A stretch of 64,000 nucleotides of DNA from Actinoplanes oryzae (GCF_030757795.1 NZ_JAUQWH010000012.1:30334-94333), one strand, 5' to 3'; positions 16,728 through 27,408 are shown, counted from the first letter of the stretch. Notes: a model not told the origin generated them from the letters alone. Numbers and translations: made by a program.

Positions 16728-17936
16728 GTGACTGACAACCCCGCCGCGCTCACTGTCGTCGGCATCGGCGCCGACGGGTGGGCGGGACTGGCGGGTACGG
16801 CCACCGCCGCGCTGGCCGCCGCCGAGGTGATCATCGGCAGCTCGCGGCAGCTCGACCTGCTCCCCGGCCACGTCCGTGGCCGGCGGGTCCCGTGGCCCTC
16901 GCCGCTGCTCCCGGCGATCCCCGGCCTCCTGGCGGCCCACGCCGGCCGGCGCGTCGTCGTCCTGGCCAGCGGCGACCCGATGTTCCACGGCATCGGCGCG
17001 ACGCTCCGCAGACACGTCGCCGATCTCACGGTCATCCCGCACCCGTCCTCGGTGTCGCTGGCCGCCGCCCGCCTCGGCTGGCCCCTCGCGGACGTGGAGA
17101 CGGTGAGCCTCGTCACCGCCCCGGTCGAGGAGCTGCACCCCCTCATCCACCCCGGGCGCCGCATCCTCGTCCTCAGCCGCGACGCCGGCACACCCGCCCA
17201 GGTCGCCGAACTGCTCGTCGAACGCGGCTACGGCGACAGCACCCTCACCGTCCTCGCCCAGCTCGGCGGCCCGGCCGAGGCAACGATCTCCGGCCCCGCC
17301 CAGTCCCTCGACCTCTCCGCCGTGGACCCCCTCACCGTCATCGCCGTAGAGTGCGGCCCAGGGGGCCGAGCGTTTCCCCGAGTCCCCGGCCTCCCCGACG
17401 ACTCCTACGACAGCGACGGCCAGCTCACCAAGCGTGAGGTCCGCGCGGTCACGCTCGCCATCCTGGGGCCGCAGCCCGGCGAGCTGCTCTGGGACATCGG
17501 CGCCGGCTCGGGCAGCATCGCCATCGAGTGGATGCGGACCCATCCGGCCTGCCGTGCGGTCGCCGTCGAGTCCGACCCCGTCCGCGCCGCGCGCATCGCC
17601 GGGAATGCGCGCGCTCTGGGCGTACCGAAGATCAAGGTGGTCGAGGGACGCGCACCCGCCGCCCTGACCGGCCTGCCCGCGCCCGATGTGATCTTCATCG
17701 GCGGCGGCGTGACGCGCGACGGCGTGCTGGACACCGCCTGGGCCGCGCTCCCCGCGGGCGGGCGGCTGGTCGCCAACGCCGTCACGCTCGAGTCCGAGGC
17801 CGTGCTCGCCGCCTGGTACGCCCGGCTCGGCGGCGACCTCACCCGCGTCGCGGTCAGCCGCGGCGCGCCGGTCGGTGGCTTCACCGGCTGGAAACCGATG
17901 ATGCCCGTCACGATCTGGTCGGTGACAAAACCATGA
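16728..17936 (+). CDS. cobL: Precorrin-6B C5,15-methyltransferase (decarboxylating), CbiE-CbiT fusion
   Basis: 402 residues made of two enzymes. Residues 1-~195 are a tetrapyrrole (SAM) methylase domain of the CbiE type (VVGIGADGW, LASGDPMFHGIG), and ~215-400 are a CbiT Rossmann methyltransferase (LWDIGAGSGSIAIEW, IFIGGGV). The fused protein methylates C5 and C15 and removes the C12 acetate carboxyl of the corrin ring. TAACGT lies six bases before GTG 16728, suggesting a leaderless start. It overlaps cobM by ATGA, beginning a tight cobL-cobM-cobK operon. Confidence 0.95.
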   Translation: MTDNPAALTVVGIGADGWAGLAGTATAALAAAEVIIGSSRQLDLLPGHVRGRRVPWPSPLLPAIPGLLAAHAGRRVVVLASGDPMFHGIGATLRRHVADLTVIPHPSSVSLAAARLGWPLADVETVSLVTAPVEELHPLIHPGRRILVLSRDAGTPAQVAELLVERGYGDSTLTVLAQLGGPAEATISGPAQSLDLSAVDPLTVIAVECGPGGRAFPRVPGLPDDSYDSDGQLTKREVRAVTLAILGPQPGELLWDIGAGSGSIAIEWMRTHPACRAVAVESDPVRAARIAGNARALGVPKIKVVEGRAPAALTGLPAPDVIFIGGGVTRDGVLDTAWAALPAGGRLVANAVTLESEAVLAAWYARLGGDLTRVAVSRGAPVGGFTGWKPMMPVTIWSVTKP

Positions 17937-18676
17937 CAGTGCACTTCATCGGCGCCGGCCCGGGTGCGGCCGACCTGATCACCGTACGCGGCCGGCGCCT
18001 GCTCGCCGCGTCGCCGGTCTGCCTGTACGCGGGCAGCCTCGTGCCGGTCGAGCTGCTCGACGCCTGCCCGCCCGGCGCCCGCCTGATCGACACGGCGAAC
18101 CTCGACCTGGACCAGATCGTCGCCGAGATGGTCGACGCCACGTCGTCGGGCGCCGATGTGGCCCGGCTGCACTCCGGCGACCCGTCGGTGTTCAGCGCGG
18201 TCGCCGAGCAGATGCGCCGCCTCGACCTGGCCGGGGTCCCGTACGACGTCACGCCCGGCGTCCCCGCCTTCGCCGCGGCCGCCGCCTCCCTCGGCCGTGA
18301 GCTGACCGTGCCCGAGGTGGCGCAGACCGTCATCCTCACCCGCACGGCCGAGCGGGCCACGGCCATGCCGCCGGGCGAGGACCTCGCCACGCTGGGTGCC
18401 AGCCGCTCCACGATGGTGCTGCACCTGGCCGTCCAGCGGATCGACGCGGTGGTCGCCGAGCTGCTGCCCGTCTACGGCCCGGACTGCCCGGTCGCCGTCG
18501 TCGCCCGCGCCAGCCGCCCCGACGAGGTCATCGTCCGCGGCCCGCTGAGCGACATCGCCGCCGCCGTCAAGGCCGCCGGCATCCGCCGCACGGCCGTCAT
18601 CGTCGTCGGGGCGGCGCTGACCGCGTCCCAGTTCCCCGACAGCCACCTCTACTCGACCACTCGCGCCCGGCCGTGA
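17933..18676 (+). CDS. cobM: Precorrin-4 C11-methyltransferase
   Basis: 247 residues, full length for CobM/CbiF. The SAM-dependent tetrapyrrole methylase fold is shown by VHFIGAGPGAADLITVRG at the start, LHSGDPSVF (~75) and VTPGVPAF (~100). It methylates C11 of precorrin-4 to give precorrin-5. Its ATG overlaps the cobL stop and its stop overlaps the cobK GTG, so all three are translationally coupled. Confidence 0.95.
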   Translation: MTVHFIGAGPGAADLITVRGRRLLAASPVCLYAGSLVPVELLDACPPGARLIDTANLDLDQIVAEMVDATSSGADVARLHSGDPSVFSAVAEQMRRLDLAGVPYDVTPGVPAFAAAAASLGRELTVPEVAQTVILTRTAERATAMPPGEDLATLGASRSTMVLHLAVQRIDAVVAELLPVYGPDCPVAVVARASRPDEVIVRGPLSDIAAAVKAAGIRRTAVIVVGAALTASQFPDSHLYSTTRARP

Positions 18677-19398
18677 GCTCACGGCGGGTCCTGCTCCTTT
18701 CCGGTACGACGGAAGGCCGCCGGCTGGCCGGCCGGACGCCCGTGATCAGCTCGCTGGCCGGTCGCACCCGGTCGCCGCTGCTGCCCCCGGGCGAGGTCCG
18801 CATCGGCGGCTTCGGCGGCGTCGAGGGCCTGATCGGCTATCTGAGGTCGGCGCGCATCGACGCCGTGATCGACGCCACGCACCCGTTCGCCGCGGCCATG
18901 ACCTCGCACGCGGCCGCCGCCTGCGCCGCCACCGGCGTCCCGTTGCTGATCCTCCGCCGCCCGGGCTGGACTCCTGTCCCGGGCGACCGGTGGCACCGCG
19001 TGCCGTCGCTGCCCGCCGCCGCGGCCCTGCTCCCGTCCCTGGGCGAACGCGTGTTCCTCACCACGGGCCGCCAGAGCATCGCCGCGTTCGCCGGCGTCCC
19101 CGGGTGCTGGTTCCTGTCCCGCTCGGTCGAGCCGCCGGAGCCCCCGATGCCCTCGCGCCTCGAAGTTCTCCTCGACCGTGGGCCGTTCACTCCGGAGTCG
19201 GAGCACGCGGTGCTGACCTCGCACGCGATCGACGTCCTGGTCACCAAGGACAGCGGCGGCTCGGCGGCCAAGCTCGACGCCGCCCGCGCGCTCGGCATCC
19301 CGGTCGTCGTGGTCGACCGCCCGCCCCTGCCCGGCGGCATCCCCGTGGTCCCGTCCGTGGACGCCGCCCTGACGTGGCTCGACGAGCTGACCGCCTGA
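18673..19398 (+). CDS. cobK: Precorrin-6A reductase
   Basis: 241 residues. Family features are LLSGTTEGRRLA at the N-terminus, GYLRSARIDAVIDATHPFA (~55-75), LLILRRPGW and the VTKDSGG segment (~190). It reduces precorrin-6A to precorrin-6B (dihydro form) with NADPH. The GTG start overlaps the cobM stop (GTGA). The gene converges on cobIJ with only 12 bases between stop codons. Confidence 0.94.
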   Translation: MSSRRVLLLSGTTEGRRLAGRTPVISSLAGRTRSPLLPPGEVRIGGFGGVEGLIGYLRSARIDAVIDATHPFAAAMTSHAAAACAATGVPLLILRRPGWTPVPGDRWHRVPSLPAAAALLPSLGERVFLTTGRQSIAAFAGVPGCWFLSRSVEPPEPPMPSRLEVLLDRGPFTPESEHAVLTSHAIDVLVTKDSGGSAAKLDAARALGIPVVVVDRPPLPGGIPVVPSVDAALTWLDELTA

Positions 19399-19410
19399 CC
19401 GTCCGCGGGG

Positions 19411-21051
19411 TCAGGCGCTCCGCTCCGGCGTGCCGCCCGGGTAGGTCCTCGGCGTGTAGACCTGGGCGTCGCCGGTGCCGCGGCCGACGACGCGGGTCTG
19501 GCTCGAACCGATGATGAGCAGGCAGCGCATGTCGATCGTCGCCGGGTCGAGGTCGCCCAGCGTCGTCACGGTGACCGTCTCCTCGGGGCCGCCCACGTCC
19601 CGGCCGACCACGACCGGCGTGCTCGCCGCGCGGTGCCCGAGCAGCAGTTCCCGGGCCCGGACCAGCTGCTCCCGCCGGCTGCGTGAGGCCGGGTTGTAGA
19701 GCGCGATCACCAGGTCGGCGCCGGCCGCCGCCTCGAGCCGGGCCGCGATGACCTCCCAGGGCTTGAGCCGGTCGGAGAGCGACATGATGCAGAAGTCGTG
19801 CCCGAGCGGCGCCCCTGCCCGGCTCGCCACCGCCTGGGCGGCTGTGAGCCCCGGCACGATGCGGACCGGCACGTCCTTCCACTGCGGGTCCTCGCTGACC
19901 TCCAGCACCGCGGCCGCCATCGCGAACACGCCCGGGTCGCCGGACGACACCACGGCCACCCGCCGGCCCCGCTTGGCCAGGTCCAGCGCGAACGCCGCCC
20001 GCTCCGCCTCGACCTTGTTGTCCGAGGCGTGCCGCCGCTGCCGCGGGTTCGCGGGCACCCGGTCCACGTACGTCGTGTAGCCCACCACGTCGTCGGCCTC
20101 GGCCAGCGCCGCCTGCGCCTCCGGGGTGAGCCATTCGCGGGCGCCCGGTCCGAGCCCCACCACCGTGACCCGGCCGGCGCCGCCCGGCACCTCTTCCGGC
20201 CCGGCCGGCGTCTCCTCCGCCCGGGCCGTGCCGGTGGGGCGGGGCTCCACGCCGGGTGCGAGCTCGTCCTCGGCCAGCGCGGTGGCGGCCTTGCTCGGCA
20301 GCAGCGCCAGCGAGAAGTACGGCACGGTGGCCGGGTCGATCTCCGCGACGCGCCCCTGGCGTTCCTTGTCGGTGGTCGCCCGCTCGACGTACCAGGCGTC
20401 GTCGAGCCGGCCGGCCCGCTCCAGCGCCTCGCGCACCCCGGCGAACGTGCGGCCCAGCTTCATGACGGCGGCCGAGTCGGTCGTCGCCAGCCGCGCCGCG
20501 AGCTCGTCCGGGGGCAGGGTGCCCGGCAGGACGGTGAGCGTCTCGTCGCGTTCCATCAGCGGTCGCCCCAGCACCGCCGAGGCCGCGCTCACCGAGGTCA
20601 CGCCGGGGACGACCGCGGTCTCGTACCGGTCCGCCAGGCGCTTGTGCATGTGCATGTAGGACCCGTAGAAGAACGGGTCGCCCTCCGCCAGCACGACCAC
20701 GTCCCGGCCCGCGTCGAGGTGCGCGGCCAGCCGGGCGGCGCTCTCCGCGTAGAACTCGTCGATCGCGCCCTGGTAGCCCCCGGGGTGATCGGTCGTCTCC
20801 GTGGTCACGGGGTAGATCAGCGCCTCCTCGATCTGCCCCTCCCGCAGGTAGCCGGCCGCGATCGCCCGCGCGTTGGAACGCCCGTGCCGCGCCGCGTGGT
20901 AGGCGACCACGTCGGCCGCCGCGATCAGCCGGGCCGCCTTGACCGTGACCAGCTCGGGATCGCCCGGTCCGAGCCCCACGCCGTAGAGCCGCCCGGGCGC
21001 CGGCACGGCCGCCCCCTGCGCGTCGCTTGCGACCTGCCCCGCCACCGTCAC
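19411..21051 (-). CDS. cobIJ: Precorrin-2 C20-methyltransferase / precorrin-3B C17-methyltransferase fusion
   Basis: 546 residues with two tetrapyrrole methylases in one chain. The CobI half spans ~18-270 ([35 protein letters not shown]). A Glu/Pro-rich linker (~270-300) follows, then the CobJ half (~300-540; [35 protein letters not shown]). CobI makes precorrin-3A; CobJ methylates C17 and contracts the ring. Such I-J fusions are known in actinobacteria. The GTG start overlaps the cobH stop (GTGA) and GGAGGAGGA lies directly upstream. It is the last gene of the cobG-cobH-cobIJ operon. Confidence 0.95.
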   Translation of the reverse strand: MTVAGQVASDAQGAAVPAPGRLYGVGLGPGDPELVTVKAARLIAAADVVAYHAARHGRSNARAIAAGYLREGQIEEALIYPVTTETTDHPGGYQGAIDEFYAESAARLAAHLDAGRDVVVLAEGDPFFYGSYMHMHKRLADRYETAVVPGVTSVSAASAVLGRPLMERDETLTVLPGTLPPDELAARLATTDSAAVMKLGRTFAGVREALERAGRLDDAWYVERATTDKERQGRVAEIDPATVPYFSLALLPSKAATALAEDELAPGVEPRPTGTARAEETPAGPEEVPGGAGRVTVVGLGPGAREWLTPEAQAALAEADDVVGYTTYVDRVPANPRQRRHASDNKVEAERAAFALDLAKRGRRVAVVSSGDPGVFAMAAAVLEVSEDPQWKDVPVRIVPGLTAAQAVASRAGAPLGHDFCIMSLSDRLKPWEVIAARLEAAAGADLVIALYNPASRSRREQLVRARELLLGHRAASTPVVVGRDVGGPEETVTVTTLGDLDPATIDMRCLLIIGSSQTRVVGRGTGDAQVYTPRTYPGGTPERSA

Positions 21052-21665
21052 TCCTCCTCCGAGGCGAGTGCGTTGACCGCCGCCGCCGTGATCGCACTGC
21101 CGCCCCGCCGCCCGCGGACGACGAGATACTCCAGGTCCGAGGCCGCGAGCGCGTCCTTCGACTCGGCCGCCCCGATGAACCCGACCGGGATGCCCAGCAC
21201 CGCCGCGGGCCGGGGCGCCCCGGCCTCGATCATCTCCAGCAGCCGGAAGAGTGCCGTGGGCGCGTTCCCGATCGCCACCACAGCGCCGTCGAGCCGGTCG
21301 CCCCATAGGTCCAGGGCGGCCGCGCTGCGCGTGTTGCCGATCTCGGCGGCCAGGCCGGGCACAGCCGGGTCACGCAACGTGCAGATGACCTCGTTGCCGG
21401 CCGGGAGCCGCTTCCGGGTCACCCCGGACGCCACCATCTCCGCGTCGCACAGGATGGGCGCCCCGGCGAGCAGCGCCTTCCGTGCCGCGGTCACGACCCC
21501 GGGACTCCAGGCGATGTCCTGCACCAGGTCGACCATCCCGCAGGCATGGATCATCCGTACGGCCACCCGCGCCACGTCGCCCGGCAACCGGGACAGGTCG
21601 GCCTCGTCCCGGATCGTCGCGAACGACCGCCGGTAGATCTCCGCGCCGTCCTTCACGTACTCCAT
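21048..21665 (-). CDS. cobH: Precorrin-8X methylmutase
   Basis: 205 residues, full length. The sequence starts [11 protein letters not shown] and contains RMIHACGM with the active-site His, [15 protein letters not shown] and GFIGAAESK, all typical of CobH/CbiC. It moves the C11 methyl to C12 to make hydrogenobyrinic acid. ATG 21665 follows AGGGAAGG with five-base spacing; an earlier ATG at 21698 lies inside cobG. It starts one base before the cobG stop codon. Confidence 0.95.
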   Translation of the reverse strand: MEYVKDGAEIYRRSFATIRDEADLSRLPGDVARVAVRMIHACGMVDLVQDIAWSPGVVTAARKALLAGAPILCDAEMVASGVTRKRLPAGNEVICTLRDPAVPGLAAEIGNTRSAAALDLWGDRLDGAVVAIGNAPTALFRLLEMIEAGAPRPAAVLGIPVGFIGAAESKDALAASDLEYLVVRGRRGGSAITAAAVNALASEEE

Positions 21666-21666
21666 G

Positions 21667-23019
21667 TCAGCCTTCCCTCGTCCTTGCCGTGCCTTCACCC
21701 ATCGCGCCGCGCCTGGCCGCCGCCACCGCCCGCGCCAGCTGATCCCCGCGCAGCCGGCCCGGTGTCACCTCGTCGCTGCCACTGCCGCTTCGGACGCTCA
21801 CCGAGTAACCCTGCACGGTCGCCTCGACCCGCACGTGCGGCGCCGCCGGACTGCCGCAGCCCCGGGCACATCCGACCCAGTGCACGGGCAGCCCGTCGAC
21901 GGCCACGGTCGCCGCGTCGGCGTCGCGCCGCACGTCCGCCAGCGACTTCGCGCACCCCGGCCGCCCGGCACACGCGGTGACTCCCACCCAGCGCGAGCCC
22001 GCGCCGACCTCGAGCCCGGCCCCGGCGAGCACGCCCAGCCACTCGTCGGCGGCTTCCGGCGCCACATCGGGCAGCACGACTCCGCGCCACGGGGTGAAGA
22101 CCAGCTCGCCTGCTTCGGCGAGGACCCGCAGCTGCCGGTCGTCGAGCCGGCCCAGCGGCACGAGCGCCGCCACCGCCACCCGCCCATCGCGTTGCGGGAT
22201 CACCCCGATCGGCTCGCGCACGGCTGGCCGCCGCAGCCCCGGATCAACCTCACCCAGCGTGACGCCCAAGGCCCGTGCCGTGTCATGCCCCAGGGGCGCC
22301 GCCCCGTCCGTCAGCTCCCGCACCCGCCACGCGCGACGCGCCCCCGCGCTTACCGCGCGCTCGACCTGCGCCAGGAAGGCGTGAGCCCCCGCGAGCAGCG
22401 CGGACACCACTGTCTGCCGCTCCACCCGCAGCCCGACGTCGCGCCCCGCGAACAGCACCGCGAACCGCCCCGCCGCGCTTGGTCCGAGCCGCAGCGCCGC
22501 GACGTCGGCCGCATACGCAACGTCACCGGCGCCGTCGTCGATCGCGAAGAGGAATCGCCCGGGCAGGGCCACCAGCCCCGCGTCCGCGCACAGCGCCTCG
22601 TCCAGCTCCCGGACCAGCCCCGCGTCACGACCGCTGATCAGGGGCGAGGCCGCGATGTTGCGGACCAGCTCGTGGGTCTCGGACGGCAGCAGCCCGGCGG
22701 CGGCCAAGCGGTCGCCGAGCTCGGCCGGTGGGGCGTCGGTGAGGGCCCGGAGCTGCAGGTTGGCCCGGCTGGTCAGCTCGACGTGCCCGTCGCCCCACTC
22801 GGCGGCCAGCTCTCGCAACGCCCCGAGCTGGGGGCCGGCGATGTGCCCGCCGGGCACGCGGACCCGGGCGAGCGGCCCGTCGGCGGCCTCGTGCAGCCTG
22901 AGCGCTCCCGGGCAGGCGTCGCGCTCCGCCCGGCCGCCCATGACCCGGATCCCGGCGGCCGCGACCGCCCGGACGGCGGGACCGTTCGGGGAGGCGGGGA
23001 CGAGGCCGGGGGAGGACAC
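21667..23019 (-). CDS. cobG: Precorrin-3B synthase (oxygen-dependent monooxygenase)
   Basis: 450 residues with the nitrite/sulfite-reductase-like fold. Iron-sulfur ligands are visible late in the chain: [12 protein letters not shown] and GCARGCGSP, the usual C-x5-C and C-x3-C pairs. CobG uses O2 to hydroxylate precorrin-3A, marking the aerobic pathway. TAGTAT lies seven bases before GTG 23019, so the operon probably begins leaderless there; ATG 22941 is a shorter alternative. The protein body before [16 protein letters not shown] is variable. It is divergent from the riboswitch-controlled cobN. Confidence 0.93.
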   Translation of the reverse strand: MSSPGLVPASPNGPAVRAVAAAGIRVMGGRAERDACPGALRLHEAADGPLARVRVPGGHIAGPQLGALRELAAEWGDGHVELTSRANLQLRALTDAPPAELGDRLAAAGLLPSETHELVRNIAASPLISGRDAGLVRELDEALCADAGLVALPGRFLFAIDDGAGDVAYAADVAALRLGPSAAGRFAVLFAGRDVGLRVERQTVVSALLAGAHAFLAQVERAVSAGARRAWRVRELTDGAAPLGHDTARALGVTLGEVDPGLRRPAVREPIGVIPQRDGRVAVAALVPLGRLDDRQLRVLAEAGELVFTPWRGVVLPDVAPEAADEWLGVLAGAGLEVGAGSRWVGVTACAGRPGCAKSLADVRRDADAATVAVDGLPVHWVGCARGCGSPAAPHVRVEATVQGYSVSVRSGSGSDEVTPGRLRGDQLARAVAAARRGAMGEGTARTREG

Positions 23020-23103
23020 GGCCCGGATACTACGGATGGACGCCGACATTTTTCTTCCAGCGGTCGGCATCGTCACACCCGCCGTCCCACGTTGACGCGG
23101 GCG

Positions 23104-23238
23104 ACGTCCGGTCGGCAGAGTGGGAGTCCACGTGCGGCGACGCCGCGGAGGAAGCCGGTGCGAGTCCGGCGCGGTCCCGCCACTGTCACCGGGTCTGGCA
23201 ACAGTCCGGGAGCCAGGAACTCCGGTCGCCGTGATCCT
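23104..23238 (+). promoter_or_regulatory. Cobalamin riboswitch upstream of cobN
   Basis: The conserved core is readable: GAAGCCGGTGCGAGTCC, then GGTCCCGCCACTGTCACC (the CCCGCxACTGT box), a variable arm, and AGCCAGGAACTCCGG (the AGYCAGGA box). It ends about 35 bases before the cobN GTG, so adenosylcobalamin binding could mask translation. Edges are approximate. No second copy is seen for the divergent cobG operon. Confidence 0.92.
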
Positions 23239-23271
23239 TCGACCCGGGGCGCGGACCCCGAGGGGAGAGCC

Positions 23272-26200
23272 GTGTTTCTGCTGCTGTCGACGTCCGACAC
23301 CGACCTGCTGAGCGCTCGTGCGAGCGGGCGCGAGTGGCGGCTGGGCAACCCCGCCCGCACCGCCGTCGAGGACCTGCCCGCGCTGACCGAGGGTGTGGAC
23401 CTGGTGGTCGTGCGCATCCTCGGCGGCCGCCGCGCCTGGGAGGAGGGCCTCGACGCCCTGCTCGCCGGGCCCGTCCCCGTGGTGGTGCTGGGCGGTGAGC
23501 AGGCCCCCGACGCCGCCCTCATGCAGCTCTCCACCGTGCCCGCCGGAGTGGCGGCCGAGGCGCACGGCTACCTCGCCTACGGCGGGGCGGAGAACGTCGC
23601 CGCGCTGCACGACTTCCTCTCCGACACGATCATGCTGACCGGCAACGGATTCGCCGCGCCGGTGCCCGCGCCCGAGTGGGGCGTGCTCGAGCGCACGGCC
23701 GCCGAGGTCACCGGTCCGACCGTGGCGGTGCTCTACTACCGGGCGCACCACATGGCCGGCAACACGGCCTTCGTGGACGCGCTGTGCCGGGAGATCGAGG
23801 CCAAGGGCGCCCGTCCGCTGCCCATCTTCACCGCCTCGCTGCGCACCGCGTCGCCGGAGCTGCTGGCCGAGCTGCGCAAGGCGGACGCCCTGGTCGTCAC
23901 CGTGCTCGCCGCGGGCGGCACCAAGCCGGCCACCGTCTCCGCGGGCGGCGACGACGAGGCCTGGGACGTCGGCGTGCTCGCCGACCTCGACGTGCCCATC
24001 CTGCAGGGCCTGTGCCTGACCAGCAGCCGCGCGGCGTGGGAGGCCAGCGACGACGGGCTCTCCCCGCTGGACGCCGCGACGCAGGTGGCCATCCCGGAGT
24101 TCGACGGGCGGATCATCACGGTCCCGTTCAGCTTCAAGGAGATCGACCCCGACGGCCTTTCCGTGTACGTGGCCGATCCCGAGCGCGCCGCCCGCGTGGC
24201 CGGCATCGCCGTGGCGCACGCGCGGTTGCGGCACGTCCCGCCGGCCGAGCGCCGGATCGTCATCATGCTGTCCGCCTACCCGACCAAGCACTCGCGGATG
24301 GGCAACGCCGTGGGGCTCGACACGCCCGCCTCGACGGTGCGGCTGATCCAGGCGATGGGCGAGCGCGGCTACCGGGTCGGCGGCTTCCCCGGCGTCGCGG
24401 AGCAGGACGGCGACAAGCTGATCCACGCGCTGATCGCCGCCGGCGGCCAGGACCCGGACTGGCTCACCGAGGACCAGCTGGCGAGCAACCCGGTCCGGAT
24501 CAGCGGCGACAAGTACGCCGCCTGGTTCGCCACCCTGCCCGAGGACCTGCGCGAGGCGATGACGCAGCACTGGGGTCCGCCCCCGGGCGAGCTCTACGTC
24601 GACGGCGGTGACATCGTGCTCGCCGCCCTCCGCGACGAGAACACCGTGGTCATGGTGCAGCCGCCGCGCGGCTTCGGCGCCAACCCGGTCGCGATCTACC
24701 ACGACCCGGACCTGCCCCCGAGCCACCACTATCTCGCGGCCTACCGCTGGCTGGCCGACGAGTTCGGCGCGCACGCGGTCGTGCACGTCGGCAAGCACGG
24801 CAACCTCGAGTGGCTGCCCGGCAAGAACGTCGGCATGTCCGCCTCGGACGGCACCGACGCGGCGCTCGGTGACCTGCCGCTGATCTACCCGTTCCTGGTC
24901 AACGACCCGGGCGAGGGCACTCAGGCCAAGCGGCGGGCGCACGCGACCCTGGTCGACCATCTGATCCCGCCGATGGCCCGCGCCGAGTCCTACGGCGACA
25001 TCGCCCGCCTCGAGCAACTGCTCGACGAGCACGCGAACATCGCCGCCCTCGACCCCGCCAAGCTCCCCGCCATCCGCGCGCAGATCTGGACGCTCATCCA
25101 GGCCGCCAAGATGGACCACGACCTCGGCCTCGCCAGCCGGCCCGGCGACGAGGAGTTCGACGAGTTCATCATGCACGTCGACGGCTGGCTGTGTGAGGTC
25201 AAGGACGTCCAGATCCGCGACGGCCTGCACATCCTCGGCCAGGCGCCCACCGGCGAGCCGCGCGTCAACCTGGTGCTCGCGATGCTGCGCGCCCGGCAGA
25301 TGTGGGCCGGCCAGGTCGCCGCCCTCCCCGGCCTGCGCGAGGCGCTGGGGCTGTCCGAGGACGCCTCCACGGCCGAGACGGACGCCGTCGAGGAGCAGGC
25401 CCGCGCGCTCGTGACCGCCATGGAGGAGGCCGGCTGGCCCGCCGCCGTCCCCGACGGCCTCACCGACAACGCGGACGTCCGCCGGGTGCTCGAGTTCGCC
25501 GCGGCGGAGGTCGTCCCGAGGCTGGCCCGGACCACCGACGAGCTCACCCACGTCCTGCACGCCCTGGACGGCGGTTATGTGCCGGCGGGTCCCAGCGGTT
25601 CGCCGCTCCGCGGACTGATCAACGTGCTGCCGACCGGCCGCAACTTCTACTCGGTCGACCCGAAGGCCATCCCGAGCGCCCTGGCCTGGGAGACCGGCCA
25701 GGCGATGGCGGAGTCGCTGCTCAAGCGCTACCGGGAGGACTACGGCGACTGGCCCCGGTCGGTCGGCCTCTCCGCCTGGGGCACCAGCGCCATGCGCACC
25801 GCGGGCGACGACATCGCGGAGATCCTGGCGCTCATCGGCGTACGCCCGGTGTGGGACGCCGCCTCCCGCCGGGTGACCGGCATCGAGCCGATCTCGCTCG
25901 ACGAGCTGGGCCGCCCCCGCATCGACGTGACCGTCCGCATCTCCGGCTTCTTCCGCGACGCCTTCCCGCACGTCGTGGCGATGCTCGACGACGCGATCCG
26001 GCTGGTCGCCGAGCTGGACGAGCCCGACGAGGTCAACTATGTCCGCGCGCACGCCCGCGCCGACGAGGCCACCCACGGCGACCACCGGCGGGCCACCACG
26101 CGCATCTTCGGTTCCCGCCCCGGTGCCTATGGCGCCGGCATCCTCCCGCTGATCGACAGCCGCAACTGGCGCGGCGACGCCGACCTCGCCGAGGTCTACG

Positions 26201-26820
26201 CGGTCTGGGGCGGCTTCGCCTACGGACGCGGCCTCGACGGCGTGCCGGCGCGCGGCGACATGGAGAACGCGTACAAGCGCATCGAGGTGGCGGCGAAGAA
26301 CATCGACACCCGCGAGCACGACATCGCGGACTCCGACGACTACTTCCAGTACCACGGCGGCATGATCGCCACGGTGCGCGCGCTGACCGGCCGCGCCCCG
26401 GCGGCCTACATCGGCGACTCCACCAACCCGGACGCCACTCGCACCCGCAGCCTGACCGAGGAGACCGCCCGCATCTTCCGGGCCCGCGTGGTCAACCCGC
26501 GCTGGATCGCCGCGATGCGCCGCCACGGCTACAAGGGCGCCTTCGAGCTGGCGGCCACCGTCGACTACCTCTTCGGCTACGACGCGACGGCCGGCGTGGT
26601 CGCCGACTGGATGTACGAGCAGCTGGCCGCCAGCTACGTGCTGGACCCGGAGAACCAGAAGTTCATGACCCAGTCCAACCCGTGGGCGCTGCACGGCATC
26701 ACCGAGCGCCTCCTCGAGGCGGCGGACCGCAAGCTCTGGGAGTCGCCCGACCCGGACACGCTGGCCGCGCTGCAGCAGATTTATCTGGAGACCGAGGGCG
26801 ATCTGGAGGGCGACGAGTAA
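23272..26820 (+). CDS. cobN: Cobaltochelatase subunit CobN
   Basis: 1182 residues. CobN/BchH-family landmarks include VLYYRAHHMAGNTAFV, LSAYPTKHSRMGNAVGLD, VHVGKHGNLEWLPGKN, GRNFYSVDPKAIP and the late WALHGITERLLEAADR. It is the large subunit that inserts Co2+ into hydrogenobyrinic acid diamide with ATP, together with CobS/CobT or ChlI/ChlD-type AAA subunits, which are not in this window. GTG 23272 follows AGGGGAGAGCC. Expression should fall when cobalamin is plentiful through the riboswitch. A strong hairpin follows the stop. Confidence 0.96.
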   Translation: MFLLLSTSDTDLLSARASGREWRLGNPARTAVEDLPALTEGVDLVVVRILGGRRAWEEGLDALLAGPVPVVVLGGEQAPDAALMQLSTVPAGVAAEAHGYLAYGGAENVAALHDFLSDTIMLTGNGFAAPVPAPEWGVLERTAAEVTGPTVAVLYYRAHHMAGNTAFVDALCREIEAKGARPLPIFTASLRTASPELLAELRKADALVVTVLAAGGTKPATVSAGGDDEAWDVGVLADLDVPILQGLCLTSSRAAWEASDDGLSPLDAATQVAIPEFDGRIITVPFSFKEIDPDGLSVYVADPERAARVAGIAVAHARLRHVPPAERRIVIMLSAYPTKHSRMGNAVGLDTPASTVRLIQAMGERGYRVGGFPGVAEQDGDKLIHALIAAGGQDPDWLTEDQLASNPVRISGDKYAAWFATLPEDLREAMTQHWGPPPGELYVDGGDIVLAALRDENTVVMVQPPRGFGANPVAIYHDPDLPPSHHYLAAYRWLADEFGAHAVVHVGKHGNLEWLPGKNVGMSASDGTDAALGDLPLIYPFLVNDPGEGTQAKRRAHATLVDHLIPPMARAESYGDIARLEQLLDEHANIAALDPAKLPAIRAQIWTLIQAAKMDHDLGLASRPGDEEFDEFIMHVDGWLCEVKDVQIRDGLHILGQAPTGEPRVNLVLAMLRARQMWAGQVAALPGLREALGLSEDASTAETDAVEEQARALVTAMEEAGWPAAVPDGLTDNADVRRVLEFAAAEVVPRLARTTDELTHVLHALDGGYVPAGPSGSPLRGLINVLPTGRNFYSVDPKAIPSALAWETGQAMAESLLKRYREDYGDWPRSVGLSAWGTSAMRTAGDDIAEILALIGVRPVWDAASRRVTGIEPISLDELGRPRIDVTVRISGFFRDAFPHVVAMLDDAIRLVAELDEPDEVNYVRAHARADEATHGDHRRATTRIFGSRPGAYGAGILPLIDSRNWRGDADLAEVYAVWGGFAYGRGLDGVPARGDMENAYKRIEVAAKNIDTREHDIADSDDYFQYHGGMIATVRALTGRAPAAYIGDSTNPDATRTRSLTEETARIFRARVVNPRWIAAMRRHGYKGAFELAATVDYLFGYDATAGVVADWMYEQLAASYVLDPENQKFMTQSNPWALHGITERLLEAADRKLWESPDPDTLAALQQIYLETEGDLEGDE

Positions 26821-26847
26821 GGCGACCGCCCGCGCACACAGCACCGT

Positions 26848-26880
26848 CGCCCTGCCGGGCCGCCCCGGGCCGGCAGGGCG
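26848..26880. terminator. Hairpin between cobN and DUF1905 gene
   Basis: CGCCCTGCCGG pairs with CCGGCAGGGCG around a GC-rich loop. It lies 28 bases after the cobN stop and 24 bases after the end of the opposing DUF1905 gene, so it could serve both. Confidence 0.65.
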
Positions 26881-26903
26881 CTGGAGGCGGTGATCCGGGC
26901 GAG

Positions 26904-27206
26904 TCAGAAGTCGACGAGCTCGACCGTCACCGTCGTGGTGTCCCCGGGCTCGAGCTGCTCGGCAGTGCGGACGGCGCGCTTGACCGGCAGCACATAGGCG
27001 CCGGTGGTCTTCTCCGGGAAGATCGAGGTGCGCCAGGTGCTGGAGCCCAGCGTCACGCGGACCCGGACGGAGCCGAAGCCGCGGCGCAGGCCGTCGGCCA
27101 CGTCGCGGATCTCGTCGGAGGCGTCGATCGGCAGACGCACGAAGGTCCAGGTGTCGAGGCGCCGGGCGTCCCACAGCCACAGCTCGGCATCGAATGCGAC
27201 GATCAC
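26904..27206 (-). CDS. DUF1905-domain protein
   Basis: 100 residues covering a complete DUF1905 domain: FDAELWLWD, TWTFVRLP, RGFGSVRVRVTLG, TSIFPEK, YVLPVKRAVR and a final EPGDTTTVTVEL. The molecular function of this small beta-barrel family is not established. GTG 27206 is the first plausible start; an ATG further upstream would add a Pro/Gly-rich leader. It sits between cobN and cobF on the opposite strand and is probably unrelated to cobalamin. Confidence 0.85.
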   Translation of the reverse strand: MIVAFDAELWLWDARRLDTWTFVRLPIDASDEIRDVADGLRRGFGSVRVRVTLGSSTWRTSIFPEKTTGAYVLPVKRAVRTAEQLEPGDTTTVTVELVDF

Positions 27207-27408
27207 CCGGGCAGCATCCCATGGCGGTGTGACACTTCCGCCCGGGTCGCCCGGGCGCTGCCCCGGCAAGCCACGGTGCCCGGGCAGCGGGATCGCCGTG
27301 CGTACGGCGCAGCCAGCCAGCGCGTGGTCGATGCGCGCGGCGAGGGTGGCGACGGCGGTGATGCGGGACCGCGCGAAGGGTCCGGCGGTGACCTGCGAGA
27401 CTTCTCCC

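Noticed and set aside
15675..17543. A long minus-strand frame extending PI-PLC upstream across cobL.
   Set aside because: The signal peptide and the TACTGT-N7-GTG arrangement place the start at 16658; the upstream extension is antisense to cobL.
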